Of a stretch of DNA of 22,334 nt, positions 15,297 through 22,334 are shown in pieces. This DNA comes from CAISGS01 sp044376615 (GTDB lineage: Bacteria > Pseudomonadota > Alphaproteobacteria > Caulobacterales > Caulobacteraceae), in the NCBI GenBank assembly GCA_044376615.1, contig JBILKO010000034.1:1-22334 (forward strand). The letters are read 5' to 3'. The first letter of the stretch is position 1; the number at the start of each line of letters is the position of its first letter. The notes beneath the pieces were generated by a model. It searched no databases and was not told the origin of the DNA. It saw only the letters and a program-made list of their open reading frames with translations. A program made the translations under genes and the position numbers.

Positions 15297-16208
15297 ATGA
15301 GCGCTCCACATCGCCTGTTTAATCGTCACCTACACCGGCAAAGACTGGACCGAGCTGCGCCCGTATTTAGCCAAGCCGATTTTCTAAAAGCACGGGCCGC
15401 CTCCGATATGGTCGAGCGGCTTGAAGTCATATTGCGAGACTTTCCGATCTGTGTCGATCTCGGCTCACGCAGAGGTGTTTTTTTAAGCGTACTCGCTCAG
15501 AGCGACGCGGTTTCGCGGATTGGGACAGTCATAGAGACGGACCTGTCCGCGAAGATGCTGGCTGATCGCCCTGGCCTAAGGCTCCAATTGGATGAAGAGG
15601 CCTTGCCGTTTACCCCAGCTAGTCTGGACCTAGTTGTGTCCAGCCTGGCTCTGCATTGGGTCAATGACTTGCCAGGAACGCTCATTCAGATTCGCCGGTC
15701 GCTAAAACCCGATGGCCTTTTCCTAGGCGCAATCTTTGGGGGGCAGACCTTGACCGAGCTTCGCCAATGCCTTTTGCAGGCGGAGTCCGACCTGACCGGC
15801 GGGGCGGGCCTCAGGGTCGCGCTCTTTGCCGACACGTTTGATGTCGCAGGCCTGTTACAACGGGCAGGATTTGCCTTGCCGGTGGCTGATCTCGACCGGG
15901 TGACTGTGCGCTATGACCATCCGCTAAAGCTGATCGCGGATTTGAGGCTGATGGGTGAGACCAATGCCTTGGCGGAAGCGGGGGGGCGGCCCTTGTCGCG
16001 CGCTGTCCTGGCCCGGGCCATGGCGCTCTATCAAGAGCGGTTCAGCGATCCAGACGGCCGCGTACGGGCAACCTTCGACATCATTACCCTGACCGGCTGG
16101 GCCCCTCATGCGAGCCAACAACAACCGCTAAAACCTGGCTCGGCCAAGATGCGGCTGGCTGATGCGCTTGGCACCCAAGAAATATCGGCGGGAGAAAAGC
16201 CAGCATGA
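15297..16208 (+). CDS. SAM-dependent methyltransferase-fold protein, NDUFAF5/BioC-like
   Basis: The 303-residue product is a class I methyltransferase-fold protein resembling mitochondrial NDUFAF5, which hydroxylates an arginine of a complex I subunit, and more distantly BioC. Supporting segments are FNRHLHRQRLDRAAP at the N-terminus, DLVVSSLALHWVNDLPGTL, GLFLGAIFGGQTLTELRQ and LIADLRLMGETNAL. The expected glycine-rich motif I is degenerate, reading ICVDLGSRRGVFLSV. This is common in relatives, but SAM use should not be taken for granted. ATG 15297 is used. It diverges from comF and overlaps the flavin oxidoreductase gene by ATGA. The bc1 and ubiquinone genes nearby fit a respiratory role, which remains inferred. 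Confidence 0.85.
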   Translation: MSAPHRLFNRHLHRQRLDRAAPVFSQADFLKARAASDMVERLEVILRDFPICVDLGSRRGVFLSVLAQSDAVSRIGTVIETDLSAKMLADRPGLRLQLDEEALPFTPASLDLVVSSLALHWVNDLPGTLIQIRRSLKPDGLFLGAIFGGQTLTELRQCLLQAESDLTGGAGLRVALFADTFDVAGLLQRAGFALPVADLDRVTVRYDHPLKLIADLRLMGETNALAEAGGRPLSRAVLARAMALYQERFSDPDGRVRATFDIITLTGWAPHASQQQPLKPGSAKMRLADALGTQEISAGEKPA

Positions 16209-17197
16209 CCGCCCTATCCGTCCTAGATCTGTCGCCCCTGATCGGCGGCATGACCGCTGCTGAGGCCGTGCGCGAGACCGTGGCCATGGTCCAGATTGCT
16301 GAGGATCTAGGCTTTAGCCGGTTCTGGGTGGCTGAGCATCATTCTATAAAGGCGTTTGGCGGCTCGGCCCCTGAAATCCTGATCGCGGCCATGACCCAGG
16401 TGACCAAGCGTATAAGGCTGGGGTCTGGCGGGGTCATGTTGCCCAACTACTCCCCGCTCAAGGTGGCTGAGCAGTTCTTGGTGCTCGAGGCCCTAGCGCC
16501 TGGCAGGATTGATCTCGGCATTGGCCGGGCTTTGGGCGCGGACCAGAGGACGGGCGCAGCCTTAAGATCGGCGGGGTCTGACGCGTTTCCGCAGTATTTT
16601 GCTCTGCTCAATGCCTGGCTGCTCGATTCTTCGGGCAAGGAGCCGTTTCCAGATCGCCACCCGGCCAAGGGCATTTTTGCCCAGCCGCGCGGGCCATCGC
16701 ATCCGGACCTATTCTTACTCTGCACCTCGGTGGACAGCGCCATCTTTGCTGGCCGGGCAGGCGTCGGCATGGTGTTTGCCGAATTCATCGCCCAGACCGA
16801 TGCCAAGCCCGCCATCGAGGCTTACCGCGTCGCCTTTACGCCCTCGCCGTTTCGAGATCAGCCTTGGGCCGGGGTTGGCACCTCGGCCTTTGCCGCCGAT
16901 ACGCCGCAAGAGGCCGCCCGGCTGGACGCGCCGCGCAAGGTCTGGGCCATGGCCTTTCTTGAGGGTCGGCAAGAAACCTTTCCAAGCCTTGATGAGGCCG
17001 AGAGCGTTTTGGCAAGGCTAGGCGACGATCCGCGCCTGGGCGATATCATGCGCCGCTCGATTGTCGGTGACGGGGAGACGGTTCGAAAAGCCCTGGCCGA
17101 CAAGGCCGCGCATACAGGCGCTGACGAGCTATTTGTCATCACCTATGGCCCAACCCGCGCTGACCGGGCGAGGTCTCTTGCCCTGATCAAGGGCTGA
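16205..17197 (+). CDS. LLM-class flavin-dependent oxidoreductase (luciferase-like)
   Basis: This 330-residue protein belongs to the bacterial luciferase-like monooxygenase superfamily, in the group of short MsnO8/YhbW-like proteins. Visible signatures are LSVLDLSPLIGG at the start, the helix-strand with DLGFSRFWVAEHHS, and IRLGSGGVMLPNYSPLKVAEQF. LAPGRIDLGIGRALGAD follows, and the C-terminal part has SIVGDGETVRKAL and ADELFVITYGP. A TIM barrel binding FMN or F420 is expected; the substrate is unknown. Its ATG overlaps the methyltransferase stop (ATGA), so the two are translationally coupled. prfA follows after 96 bases. Confidence 0.9.
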   Translation: MTALSVLDLSPLIGGMTAAEAVRETVAMVQIAEDLGFSRFWVAEHHSIKAFGGSAPEILIAAMTQVTKRIRLGSGGVMLPNYSPLKVAEQFLVLEALAPGRIDLGIGRALGADQRTGAALRSAGSDAFPQYFALLNAWLLDSSGKEPFPDRHPAKGIFAQPRGPSHPDLFLLCTSVDSAIFAGRAGVGMVFAEFIAQTDAKPAIEAYRVAFTPSPFRDQPWAGVGTSAFAADTPQEAARLDAPRKVWAMAFLEGRQETFPSLDEAESVLARLGDDPRLGDIMRRSIVGDGETVRKALADKAAHTGADELFVITYGPTRADRARSLALIKG

Positions 17198-17293
17198 GGG
17201 GTCTTGGCCAAACCCCATAGCTTAGGCTAAAGCAGTCGCCCGCCGCCAAGACTCCCTGTTTTGCGCACCGGCGGCCCGGTTTGGAGCGTTTTC

Positions 17294-18370
17294 GTGCATC
17301 TTCCACAGGCCAAGCTAGAGGCGGTCCTGGATCGTTTTCGCCAGATCGAGGCCCGGATGGGCGCGGCGGCGGACGGGGCCGAGATCGTGCGCCTGTCCAA
17401 GGAATATGCCGAGATCAAGCCCGTTGCCGAGGCCGTGATGCATCTGGCCAAGGTCCGGGCTGAGGCCCCAGAGCTGGAAGAAATGGCGGCTTCCGGCGAT
17501 CCCGACATGGTCGCCATGGCCAAGGATGAGCTTCAGGCTTTGCAAGAGCGCCTGCCCGGTCTTGAGCGCGAAGTGGCCTTGCTGCTGGCCCCTAAGGACA
17601 AGGACGAAAACGCTTCGGCCATTCTAGAAGTTCGTGCTGGGACTGGCGGCGATGAGGCGGCGCTATTCGCGGGCGATCTGTTTCGCATGTATCAGCGCTA
17701 TGCCCAGCTGCAGGGTTGGCGGGTCGAGATTGAGTCCCTGTCCGAAGGCGATATGGGCGGCTTTAAGGAAATCATTGCTTCGATCAATGGCGACGGCGTT
17801 TTTGGTCGTCTGAAATTTGAGAGCGGCGTCCATCGGGTGCAGCGCGTGCCAGAGACCGAGGCGCAAGGCCGGATCCATACCTCAGCGGCGACCGTTGCCG
17901 TCTTGCCGGAGGTCGAGGATGTCGAGATCGAGATCAATGAGACGGATCTGCGCATTGATACCTATCGCGCCAGCGGCTCTGGCGGTCAGCACGTCAATAA
18001 GACCGATTCCGCCGTGCGTATCACGCACATTCCCACTGGCGTCGTCGTCACCAGCTCTGAAAAGTCTCAGCACCAGAACCGCGCCAAGGCCATGAAGGTC
18101 CTGAAGGCCCGGCTTTACGATATGCAACGCACAGCGCTGGATACGGCCCGGGCCGATAGCCGCAAGAGCCAGGTTGGCAGTGGTGACCGGTCCGAACGCA
18201 TTCGGACCTATAATTTCCCGCAAGGTCGGGTCACCGATCACAGGATCAATCTGACCCTCTATACCTTGCCAAAAGTGCTGGAAGGCGAAGGTCTGGACGA
18301 GATGGTCAAGGCCCTGATTGCCGAGGATCAGGCCGAGCGTCTGGCCTCACTGGAAGAAGAGTTCGGTTGA
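17294..18370 (+). CDS. prfA: Peptide chain release factor 1
   Basis: RF1 ends translation at UAA and UAG codons. The product of about 358 residues has the coiled N-terminal domain, then AILEVRAGTGGDEAALFAGDL. The stop-codon-reading PxT tripeptide is PET (186-188) in VQRVPETEAQGRIHTSAATVAV, and the GGQ loop lies in RASGSGGQHVNKTDSAVRITH (230-232). KSQVGSGDRSERIRTYNFP completes the class I signatures. GTG 17294 is preferred over the TTG at 17261 because GGAG lies 7 nt upstream and the resulting length matches RF1. The gene usually found next, prmC (the GGQ methyltransferase), is not here; a MOSC gene follows after 4 bases. Confidence 0.97.
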   Translation: MHLPQAKLEAVLDRFRQIEARMGAAADGAEIVRLSKEYAEIKPVAEAVMHLAKVRAEAPELEEMAASGDPDMVAMAKDELQALQERLPGLEREVALLLAPKDKDENASAILEVRAGTGGDEAALFAGDLFRMYQRYAQLQGWRVEIESLSEGDMGGFKEIIASINGDGVFGRLKFESGVHRVQRVPETEAQGRIHTSAATVAVLPEVEDVEIEINETDLRIDTYRASGSGGQHVNKTDSAVRITHIPTGVVVTSSEKSQHQNRAKAMKVLKARLYDMQRTALDTARADSRKSQVGSGDRSERIRTYNFPQGRVTDHRINLTLYTLPKVLEGEGLDEMVKALIAEDQAERLASLEEEFG

Positions 18371-18374
18371 GACC

Positions 18375-19145
18375 ATGACCGGGACGATTGCCAGCCTCTA
18401 TCGCCACCCGATCAAGGGCTTTACGCCCGAGCGGCTGGAGGCGGTGACCCTGACTGCTGGTGCCTATTTCCCGTGCGACCGGATCTATGCGGTTGAAGAC
18501 GGCCCGTCGGGATTTGATCCTGAAAATCCGGCCTTTATTTCCAAGACCAAGTTCACCGTCTTGGCCAAGCTGCCGCGTGTTGCGCTAGCCCGCACCCAGT
18601 ATGATGAGGCGAGCCAGTGCGTCACTGTGACAGGCCCGGGCATGGACGCCTTGGTTGCGGATTTGTCGACTGCGACCGGCTTAGCGGCGCTCGCAGACTG
18701 GCTTACGGTGTATTTGGGTGACGAGGTTCGAGGCCCCCTAAAGGTCCTGCCTTGCGCGGCGGAGCATCGGTTTACTGATTCCCGTAGCGGTTATGTCTCC
18801 ATCATCAATCTTGCTAGTCTAAGGGCCTTGGAAGCAAAGCTTGGCGCGCCGATCGATCCCTTAAGGTTTCGCGGGAATGTCTATGTTGAGGGATGGCCCG
18901 CCTGGGATGAAATGGAATGGACCGGTCGCGTCTTGACCCTCGGCCAAGCGCGGCTTGAGGTGATCAAGCCGATTGTCCGCTGTGCCGCGACCCATGTTGA
19001 TCCCCAGACGGGCGAGCGCGATATTGACCTGGTGCCCGGCCTGTTCAACGCCTATGGCCACCGCTATTGCGGCGTCTATGCCAAGGTCACACTGGGCGGT
19101 GCCATCGCCGTCGGCGATTGGGCCAAGATCAGTCCCAGCGCCTAG
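18375..19145 (+). CDS. MOSC domain protein (MOSC N-terminal beta barrel + MOSC)
   Basis: This 256-residue protein has the MOSC N-terminal beta-barrel opening (IASLYRHPIKGFTPERLEAV) and a MOSC domain with YVSIINLASLRALEAKLG, PLRFRGNVYVEG and the conserved cysteine C203 in KPIVRCAATHVDPQTGERD. Relatives use that cysteine in molybdenum-cofactor-dependent chemistry (YiiM, YcbX, mARC-like), but this one has no attached ferredoxin domain. ATG 18375 lies 4 bases after the prfA stop, so the two are probably cotranscribed. Its end overlaps the crotonase stop through CTAG at 19142-19145. Substrate is unknown. Confidence 0.92.
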   Translation: MTGTIASLYRHPIKGFTPERLEAVTLTAGAYFPCDRIYAVEDGPSGFDPENPAFISKTKFTVLAKLPRVALARTQYDEASQCVTVTGPGMDALVADLSTATGLAALADWLTVYLGDEVRGPLKVLPCAAEHRFTDSRSGYVSIINLASLRALEAKLGAPIDPLRFRGNVYVEGWPAWDEMEWTGRVLTLGQARLEVIKPIVRCAATHVDPQTGERDIDLVPGLFNAYGHRYCGVYAKVTLGGAIAVGDWAKISPSA

Positions 19146-19918
19146 CTGGCCGTCTGGTCGCGGCCTCGGGCTGTGACCTCGAGCCGGGCCTTGGCCACGG
19201 ATTCTGCCGATACGCCGGGATTGAGTTTTTGCGAGGTCTTGGCCTCTAGCGCCATGGCATCCTTGAACGACAGGCCAAAGCCCTCATCGATCAGGGCCTT
19301 ATAGTTCTGGGCGGCGGGCAGGGGCACGCTGGCCATGTCCAAAGCCAGCTTTTGACAGACGGCGACCAGGCCGTCTGGCTCCACCACACGATTGATCAGG
19401 CCCCAGGCGCAAGCGGTCTGGGCATCTAGGAAATTGCCGGTCAGGGACAGCTCCTTAGCCCGCGAAATGCCGATCATGCGGCTGAGTTTCTGCGACAGGC
19501 CCCAGCCCGGCATGATGCCAACCCGGGCGTGGGTGTCAGCAAACCGGGCCAAGCTCGAGCCGATCAGGACGTCACAGGCCAGGGCCACTTCAAAGCCGCC
19601 GGTAATGGCTGCGCCATTAATCGCGCCAATGATGGGCTTTTTGCAGGCATCCATGGCCGCCACGGGATTGGCGGCGGGATCGGTCCCCACGGCGCTGCCG
19701 AGCGCGCCGTCTTCTGCCCCCAATTCTTTTAGATCCAGGCCTGCGCAAAAGGCGCGCCCGGCCCCGGTCAGGACAATGGCCCGAACGTCATCGTTTGCAT
19801 CTAGCTGAACAAGCGCGTCGCGCAACGCCGTGCGCATGGCGCGGGACAGGGCATTCATCGCCTCTGGCCGGTTCAAGGTCAGGGTTGCAACCGGTCCATC
19901 AATCTCGATCTTCAGCAT
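19142..19918 (-). CDS. Crotonase-fold protein, enoyl-CoA hydratase family
   Basis: This 258-residue protein has the crotonase fold: LTLNRPEAMNALS near the start, the first oxyanion-hole segment GRAFCAGLDLKEL (54-66) and the second in GAAITGGFEVALACD (102-116). The first catalytic Glu is present as E110. The second, expected in a PE-x-x-x-G context, is replaced: the sequence reads FADTHARVGIMPGWGLSQ with His130 at that position. Subfamilies with THARVG-type loops exist, and some lack ordinary hydratase activity, so the reaction should be left open. It lies 65 bases downstream of hemF and converges on the MOSC gene. Confidence 0.9.
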   Translation of the reverse strand: MLKIEIDGPVATLTLNRPEAMNALSRAMRTALRDALVQLDANDDVRAIVLTGAGRAFCAGLDLKELGAEDGALGSAVGTDPAANPVAAMDACKKPIIGAINGAAITGGFEVALACDVLIGSSLARFADTHARVGIMPGWGLSQKLSRMIGISRAKELSLTGNFLDAQTACAWGLINRVVEPDGLVAVCQKLALDMASVPLPAAQNYKALIDEGFGLSFKDAMALEAKTSQKLNPGVSAESVAKARLEVTARGRDQTAS

Positions 19919-19983
19919 GGGGCACTCTTGGCTTTATGGGTTTGATGTCAAGGTATCGAAGCCCATCCCCATAAGAAAGCCCT

Positions 19984-20871
19984 TTAAGGCCACTTCACCT
20001 CAGGCGGCATAGAGCTGAGGATGGAGTCGACATTACCGCCAGTCTTTAGGCCAAAGGTCGTGCCGCGGTCATAGAGCAGATTGAACTCGACATAGCGGCC
20101 GCGTTGGACCAGCTGTTGCTCGCGCTCGTCGGCGGTCCAGGGCTCGGCCATGCGGCGGCTAACCAATTTGGGGTAGATATCCAGGAAGGCCCGGCCGACA
20201 TCCTGGGTAAAGGCGAAGTCGTGGGCAAAATCCCCCGTATTGTGGTGATCATAGAATATTCCGCCAATGCCGCGTGGCTCATTGCGGTGGGGCAGGAAAA
20301 AGTACTCGTCGCACCAGGCTTTATATTTGGCATACCAGCTCGGATCATGCGGATCGCAGGCTTCCTTCATGGCCGCGTGAAAATCGATCGCGTCGGGGAA
20401 GCTCTGGTCGCGTTGATAGGCAAGAAGGGGGGTTAGGTCCGCGCCGCCGCCAAACCAGCTCTGAGTCGTGGCGATGAAGCGGGTATTCATATGCACCGCC
20501 GGGACGCGCGGGTTTTGCATATGGGCAATCAGGCTGATTCCCGTTGCATAAAAGCGGGGATCTTCTGATGCCCCGGGAATGGTCTTGGCATATTCAGCCG
20601 GGAAGGTGCCATGGACGGTCGAGACATGGACCCCGACCTTTTCGAACAGGCGGCCATGCATGATCGACATGACCCCGCCGCCGCCGCCTTCGCGGTTCCA
20701 GGGTGTGCGCACAAAGCGTCCTGGGGCCTTGGGATAGAGCCCTTGAGGCGCAGCGTCCTCGAGGGCTTCGAAGGCAGCGCAGATCTGATCGCGCAAGGAT
20801 TCAAACCAGGCCTTGGCCGTGGCTTTTTGGGTGTCGAGGTCTTGGACCGGAAGAGTGCTTGTCTGGGTCAT
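19984..20871 (-). CDS. hemF: HemF, oxygen-dependent coproporphyrinogen III oxidase
   Basis: HemF converts coproporphyrinogen III to protoporphyrinogen IX with O2 in haem synthesis. The 295-residue protein shows NREGGGGGVMSIMHGRLFEK, VPAVHMNTRFI, TQSWFGGGADLTPLLAY and KAWCDEYFFLPHRNEPRGIG. IFYDHHNTGDFAHDFAFTQD and GRYVEFNLLYDRGTTFGLK follow, covering all the usual conserved blocks. ATG 20871 gives the normal length. It starts 11 bases after the trmL stop and is likely cotranscribed with it. The neighbouring bc1 genes are haem consumers, which makes the location sensible. Confidence 0.97.
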   Translation of the reverse strand: MTQTSTLPVQDLDTQKATAKAWFESLRDQICAAFEALEDAAPQGLYPKAPGRFVRTPWNREGGGGGVMSIMHGRLFEKVGVHVSTVHGTFPAEYAKTIPGASEDPRFYATGISLIAHMQNPRVPAVHMNTRFIATTQSWFGGGADLTPLLAYQRDQSFPDAIDFHAAMKEACDPHDPSWYAKYKAWCDEYFFLPHRNEPRGIGGIFYDHHNTGDFAHDFAFTQDVGRAFLDIYPKLVSRRMAEPWTADEREQQLVQRGRYVEFNLLYDRGTTFGLKTGGNVDSILSSMPPEVKWP

Positions 20872-20882
20872 GATGTGCTTGT

Positions 20883-21356
20883 TTAGGCCTGAAGATCTGA
20901 GTTTGCGAAGTTGCCGGTTTGACGCAGGGCCTCGCTTAAGGCCATGGCCCCGGTAATGATGACGTTCAAAGACCGCGCGCCGGCGACCATGGGCACGTGC
21001 AATCTCGCCTCGGCGGCGCTATGGACCTCAGGCGGTAATCCGGCACTTTCACGCCCAAGCATCACCGTATCGCCGGTTTGAAACGAAAAATCATAAAGGC
21101 TGGCTTGAGCGTTGGTTGTTAGGATGACAAGCCGTCCCCGCCCACGCTCCGGCGCGGCTTGAAAATCAATCCAGCTGTTATGACGTTGAATTTGCGCTAA
21201 TTTTCCATAATCCATGGCCACGCGCCCAAGATTTTTATCGGAAATTGGGAAACCGCAGGGCTCGATTACATCAAGATTAACACCTAAACAGGCACAGAGT
21301 CGGATCGCCGCACCAAGGTTTTGCGGAATGTCGGGTTGAAAAAGTGCGAGGCGCAT
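20883..21356 (-). CDS. trmL: TrmL, tRNA (cytidine/uridine-34-2'-O)-methyltransferase
   Basis: TrmL 2'-O-methylates the wobble nucleotide of leucine tRNAs. The product of about 157 residues is a minimal SPOUT (SpoU) enzyme: MRLALFQPDIPQNLGAAIRL at the N-terminus, DKNLGRVAMDYGKL in the middle, and the knot motifs VMLGRESAGLPPEVH and ARSLNVIITGAMALSEALRQ. I chose ATG 21356 because MRLALFQPDIPQN is the family N-terminus; an upstream TTG at 21434 would add 26 residues across a hairpin. It is first in a trmL-hemF unit and diverges from petA. Confidence 0.94.
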   Translation of the reverse strand: MRLALFQPDIPQNLGAAIRLCACLGVNLDVIEPCGFPISDKNLGRVAMDYGKLAQIQRHNSWIDFQAAPERGRGRLVILTTNAQASLYDFSFQTGDTVMLGRESAGLPPEVHSAAEARLHVPMVAGARSLNVIITGAMALSEALRQTGNFANSDLQA

Positions 21357-21415
21357 TCTATCGGAACCAGATAAGAGGCTTAAAGTTTGGGGCGACTCGA
21401 ACGGGGCAGGGCAGA

Positions 21416-21434
21416 TTGCGGCGATGCGCCGCAA
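21416..21434. promoter_or_regulatory. GC-rich hairpin in the trmL/petA divergent gap
   Basis: TTGCGGCG (21416-21423), a 3-nt loop ATG, and CGCCGCAA (21427-21434) make a perfect 8-bp hairpin in the 203-base gap between trmL and petA. It lies 60 bases upstream of trmL and 126 bases upstream of petA. No T-run follows on either strand. It may be a leader structure or a protein-binding palindrome. The rest of the gap holds a small GACCC/GGGTC repeat (21475-21489); I could not place promoter boxes. Confidence 0.42.
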
Positions 21435-21559
21435 GGGTCTTTAACCGAGATGAGCCTAGTTTGTTGTGACAGATGACCCCTATTGGGTCGACTGTGAATG
21501 TAGGGGATCGGAGGGATTGTGCCCGGCACAGTTGCCCGATCAAATCGAAGGGTGTTGAA

Positions 21560-22102
21560 GTGGCCGAGACCGTCGTGGAAACGACTCCCGCTGGCGAAGA
21601 TCCGAGCCGGCGCGATTTTATTCATGTGGCTGCCCTTGCGGCGACCGCCGGTGCTGTTGGCTCTGTAGCCTGGCCCCTGATTGACCAGATGAACCCCTCG
21701 GGGGACACGCTGGCCCTGGCCTCGCAAGAGTTTGACCTGACCAAGGTGGCTGATGGCTCTGAGGTCACGATAAAGTGGCGCGGTAAGCCCGTCTTTATCC
21801 GCAAGCGTACGCCTGCTGAGATCGCCAGTGCAGTCAAGGATGACGGCGCTGACCTGAAGGACCCAGCCAAGGATGCTGACCGGCATAAGCCGGGCAAGGC
21901 CGAGTGGCTGATCCTGATCGGGTCCTGCACACACCTGGGCTGTGTACCGACCTTTGGCGGCGGCGACTGGGGTGGCTGGTTCTGCCCTTGCCACGGCTCG
22001 CACTATGATACGGCTGGCCGGATCCGTAAGGGACCGGCACCCACGAACCTGGCGTTGCCTGACTACGCCTTCCTTTCCGACACCAAGGTAAAGATTGGTT
22101 GA
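21560..22102 (+). CDS. petA: Rieske iron-sulfur subunit of the cytochrome bc1 complex
   Basis: PetA is the Rieske [2Fe-2S] subunit of ubiquinol:cytochrome c reductase. The 180-residue protein begins with a twin-arginine segment (SRRDF, residues 16-20) leading into a hydrophobic anchor (about 22-42), which is Tat-inserted and usually uncleaved. The cluster domain has CTHLGC (C123, H125, C128) and CPCHGS (C142, C144, H145): four ligands and the disulfide pair. PAPTNLALPDY follows. GTG 21560 is the likely start, with AAGGG about 8 nt upstream; the frame stays open upstream to 21473, but those residues do not resemble Rieske proteins. petB follows after 7 bases. Confidence 0.96.
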   Translation: MAETVVETTPAGEDPSRRDFIHVAALAATAGAVGSVAWPLIDQMNPSGDTLALASQEFDLTKVADGSEVTIKWRGKPVFIRKRTPAEIASAVKDDGADLKDPAKDADRHKPGKAEWLILIGSCTHLGCVPTFGGGDWGGWFCPCHGSHYDTAGRIRKGPAPTNLALPDYAFLSDTKVKIG

Positions 22103-22109
22103 TACGCAG

Positions 22110-22334
22110 ATGAGCGGACACTCGACCTATGAGCCCAAGAGCGGCTTCACCCGTTGGCTAGATTCCCGGTTGCCGATTCTTCGGCTCGGCTATGACAGCT
22201 TTGTGGACTATCCCACGCCAAAGAACCTCAATTACTGGTGGACCTTTGGCGGGATCTTGTCCCTCTGCCTAGCGGTGCAAATCGTCACCGGCATCATACT
22301 GGCCATGCATTATGTTCCGCATGTGGACTATGCC
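22110..22334 (+). CDS. petB: Cytochrome b of the bc1 complex (partial, N-terminal 75 residues)
   Basis: The frame from ATG 22110 runs to the window edge and encodes 75 residues of cytochrome b: the amphipathic start GFTRWLDSRLPILRLGYDSF, then YPTPKNLNYWWTFGGIL and the first membrane helix ending QIVTGIILAMHYVPHVDYA. The haem-binding histidines lie beyond the window. It follows petA by 7 bases in the standard petABC order. Whether petC is separate or fused to petB (fbcH type) cannot be seen. Confidence 0.95.
   Translation, partial: MSGHSTYEPKSGFTRWLDSRLPILRLGYDSFVDYPTPKNLNYWWTFGGILSLCLAVQIVTGIILAMHYVPHVDYA

Noticed and set aside
17198..17216. GGGGT/ACCCC stem-loop right after the LLM oxidoreductase stop as a terminator.
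   Set aside because: Only 5 bp of stem with a 9-nt loop and no T-run.
19919..19983. TTATGGG/CCCATAA repeat between hemF and the crotonase, and a TTGACA on the minus strand.
   Set aside because: The loop is 27 nt with no T-run, and no -10 element lies at a suitable spacing.
1..22334. Mobile elements, CRISPR arrays, toxin-antitoxin pairs, biosynthetic clusters, tRNA genes.
   Set aside because: Every gap is short and flanked by core genes. I saw no transposase, integrase, regularly spaced repeat, small coupled toxin pair or tRNA-like fold.

Overview
This window is a dense stretch of housekeeping genes from an alphaproteobacterium. The DNA is GC-rich by eye and most intergenic gaps are under 130 bases. 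The evidence for the lineage is the gene content and order: lysC divergent from ubiG, a comF-glutaredoxin-nitrilase-DUF1178 run, an NDUFAF5-like methyltransferase, rodZ next to ispG, ptsP downstream of lysC, and trmL-hemF divergent from a petA-petB cytochrome bc1 operon. Caulobacterales or a related order is my best guess from overall resemblance; the sequence alone does not settle it. I see no phage, insertion sequence, integron, CRISPR array, tRNA or rRNA.

Layout. 1-1462 (-): most of a Uup-type ABC-F ATPase, cut by the left edge. 1528-2010 (+): a YcgN-family cysteine-cluster protein. 2030-4119 (-): hflK-hflC, modulators of the FtsH protease. 4247-5407 (+): an Mrp/ApbC Fe-S carrier ATPase. 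5404-11465 (-): four genes read lysC, ptsP, rodZ, ispG (lysine/threonine entry, nitrogen PTS, cell shape, isoprenoids). 11588-12352 (+): ubiG (ubiquinone). 12349-12873 (-): an unrecognised proline/glycine-rich small protein. 12992-15260 (-): a comF-grxC-nit-DUF1178 operon ending in a good Rho-independent terminator. 15297-17197 (+): an NDUFAF5-like methyltransferase overlapping a luciferase-like flavin oxidoreductase. 17294-19145 (+): prfA and a MOSC protein. 19142-21356 (-): trmL, hemF and a crotonase. 21560-22334 (+): petA and the start of petB, cut by the right edge.

Several genes serve respiration and redox chemistry: ubiG supplies quinone, hemF supplies haem, petAB form the quinol:cytochrome c reductase, the NDUFAF5-like protein points to complex I assembly, and mrp to Fe-S delivery. 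IspG itself needs a [4Fe-4S] cluster. Gene packing is tight: four same-strand pairs overlap by ATGA, and three of the four convergent pairs share a CTAG tetranucleotide holding both stop codons.

I did not find a clearly new multi-gene system. The observations most worth following are non-coding: a perfect 9-bp hairpin 5 nt upstream of the ispG start, an 11-bp hairpin upstream of rodZ, hairpins at the trmL/petA and ycgN/hflC junctions, and the repeated CTAG convergent overlaps. On the protein side the candidates are the orphan low-complexity protein at 12349-12873, an Mrp without its CxxC pair, and a crotonase without its second catalytic glutamate.
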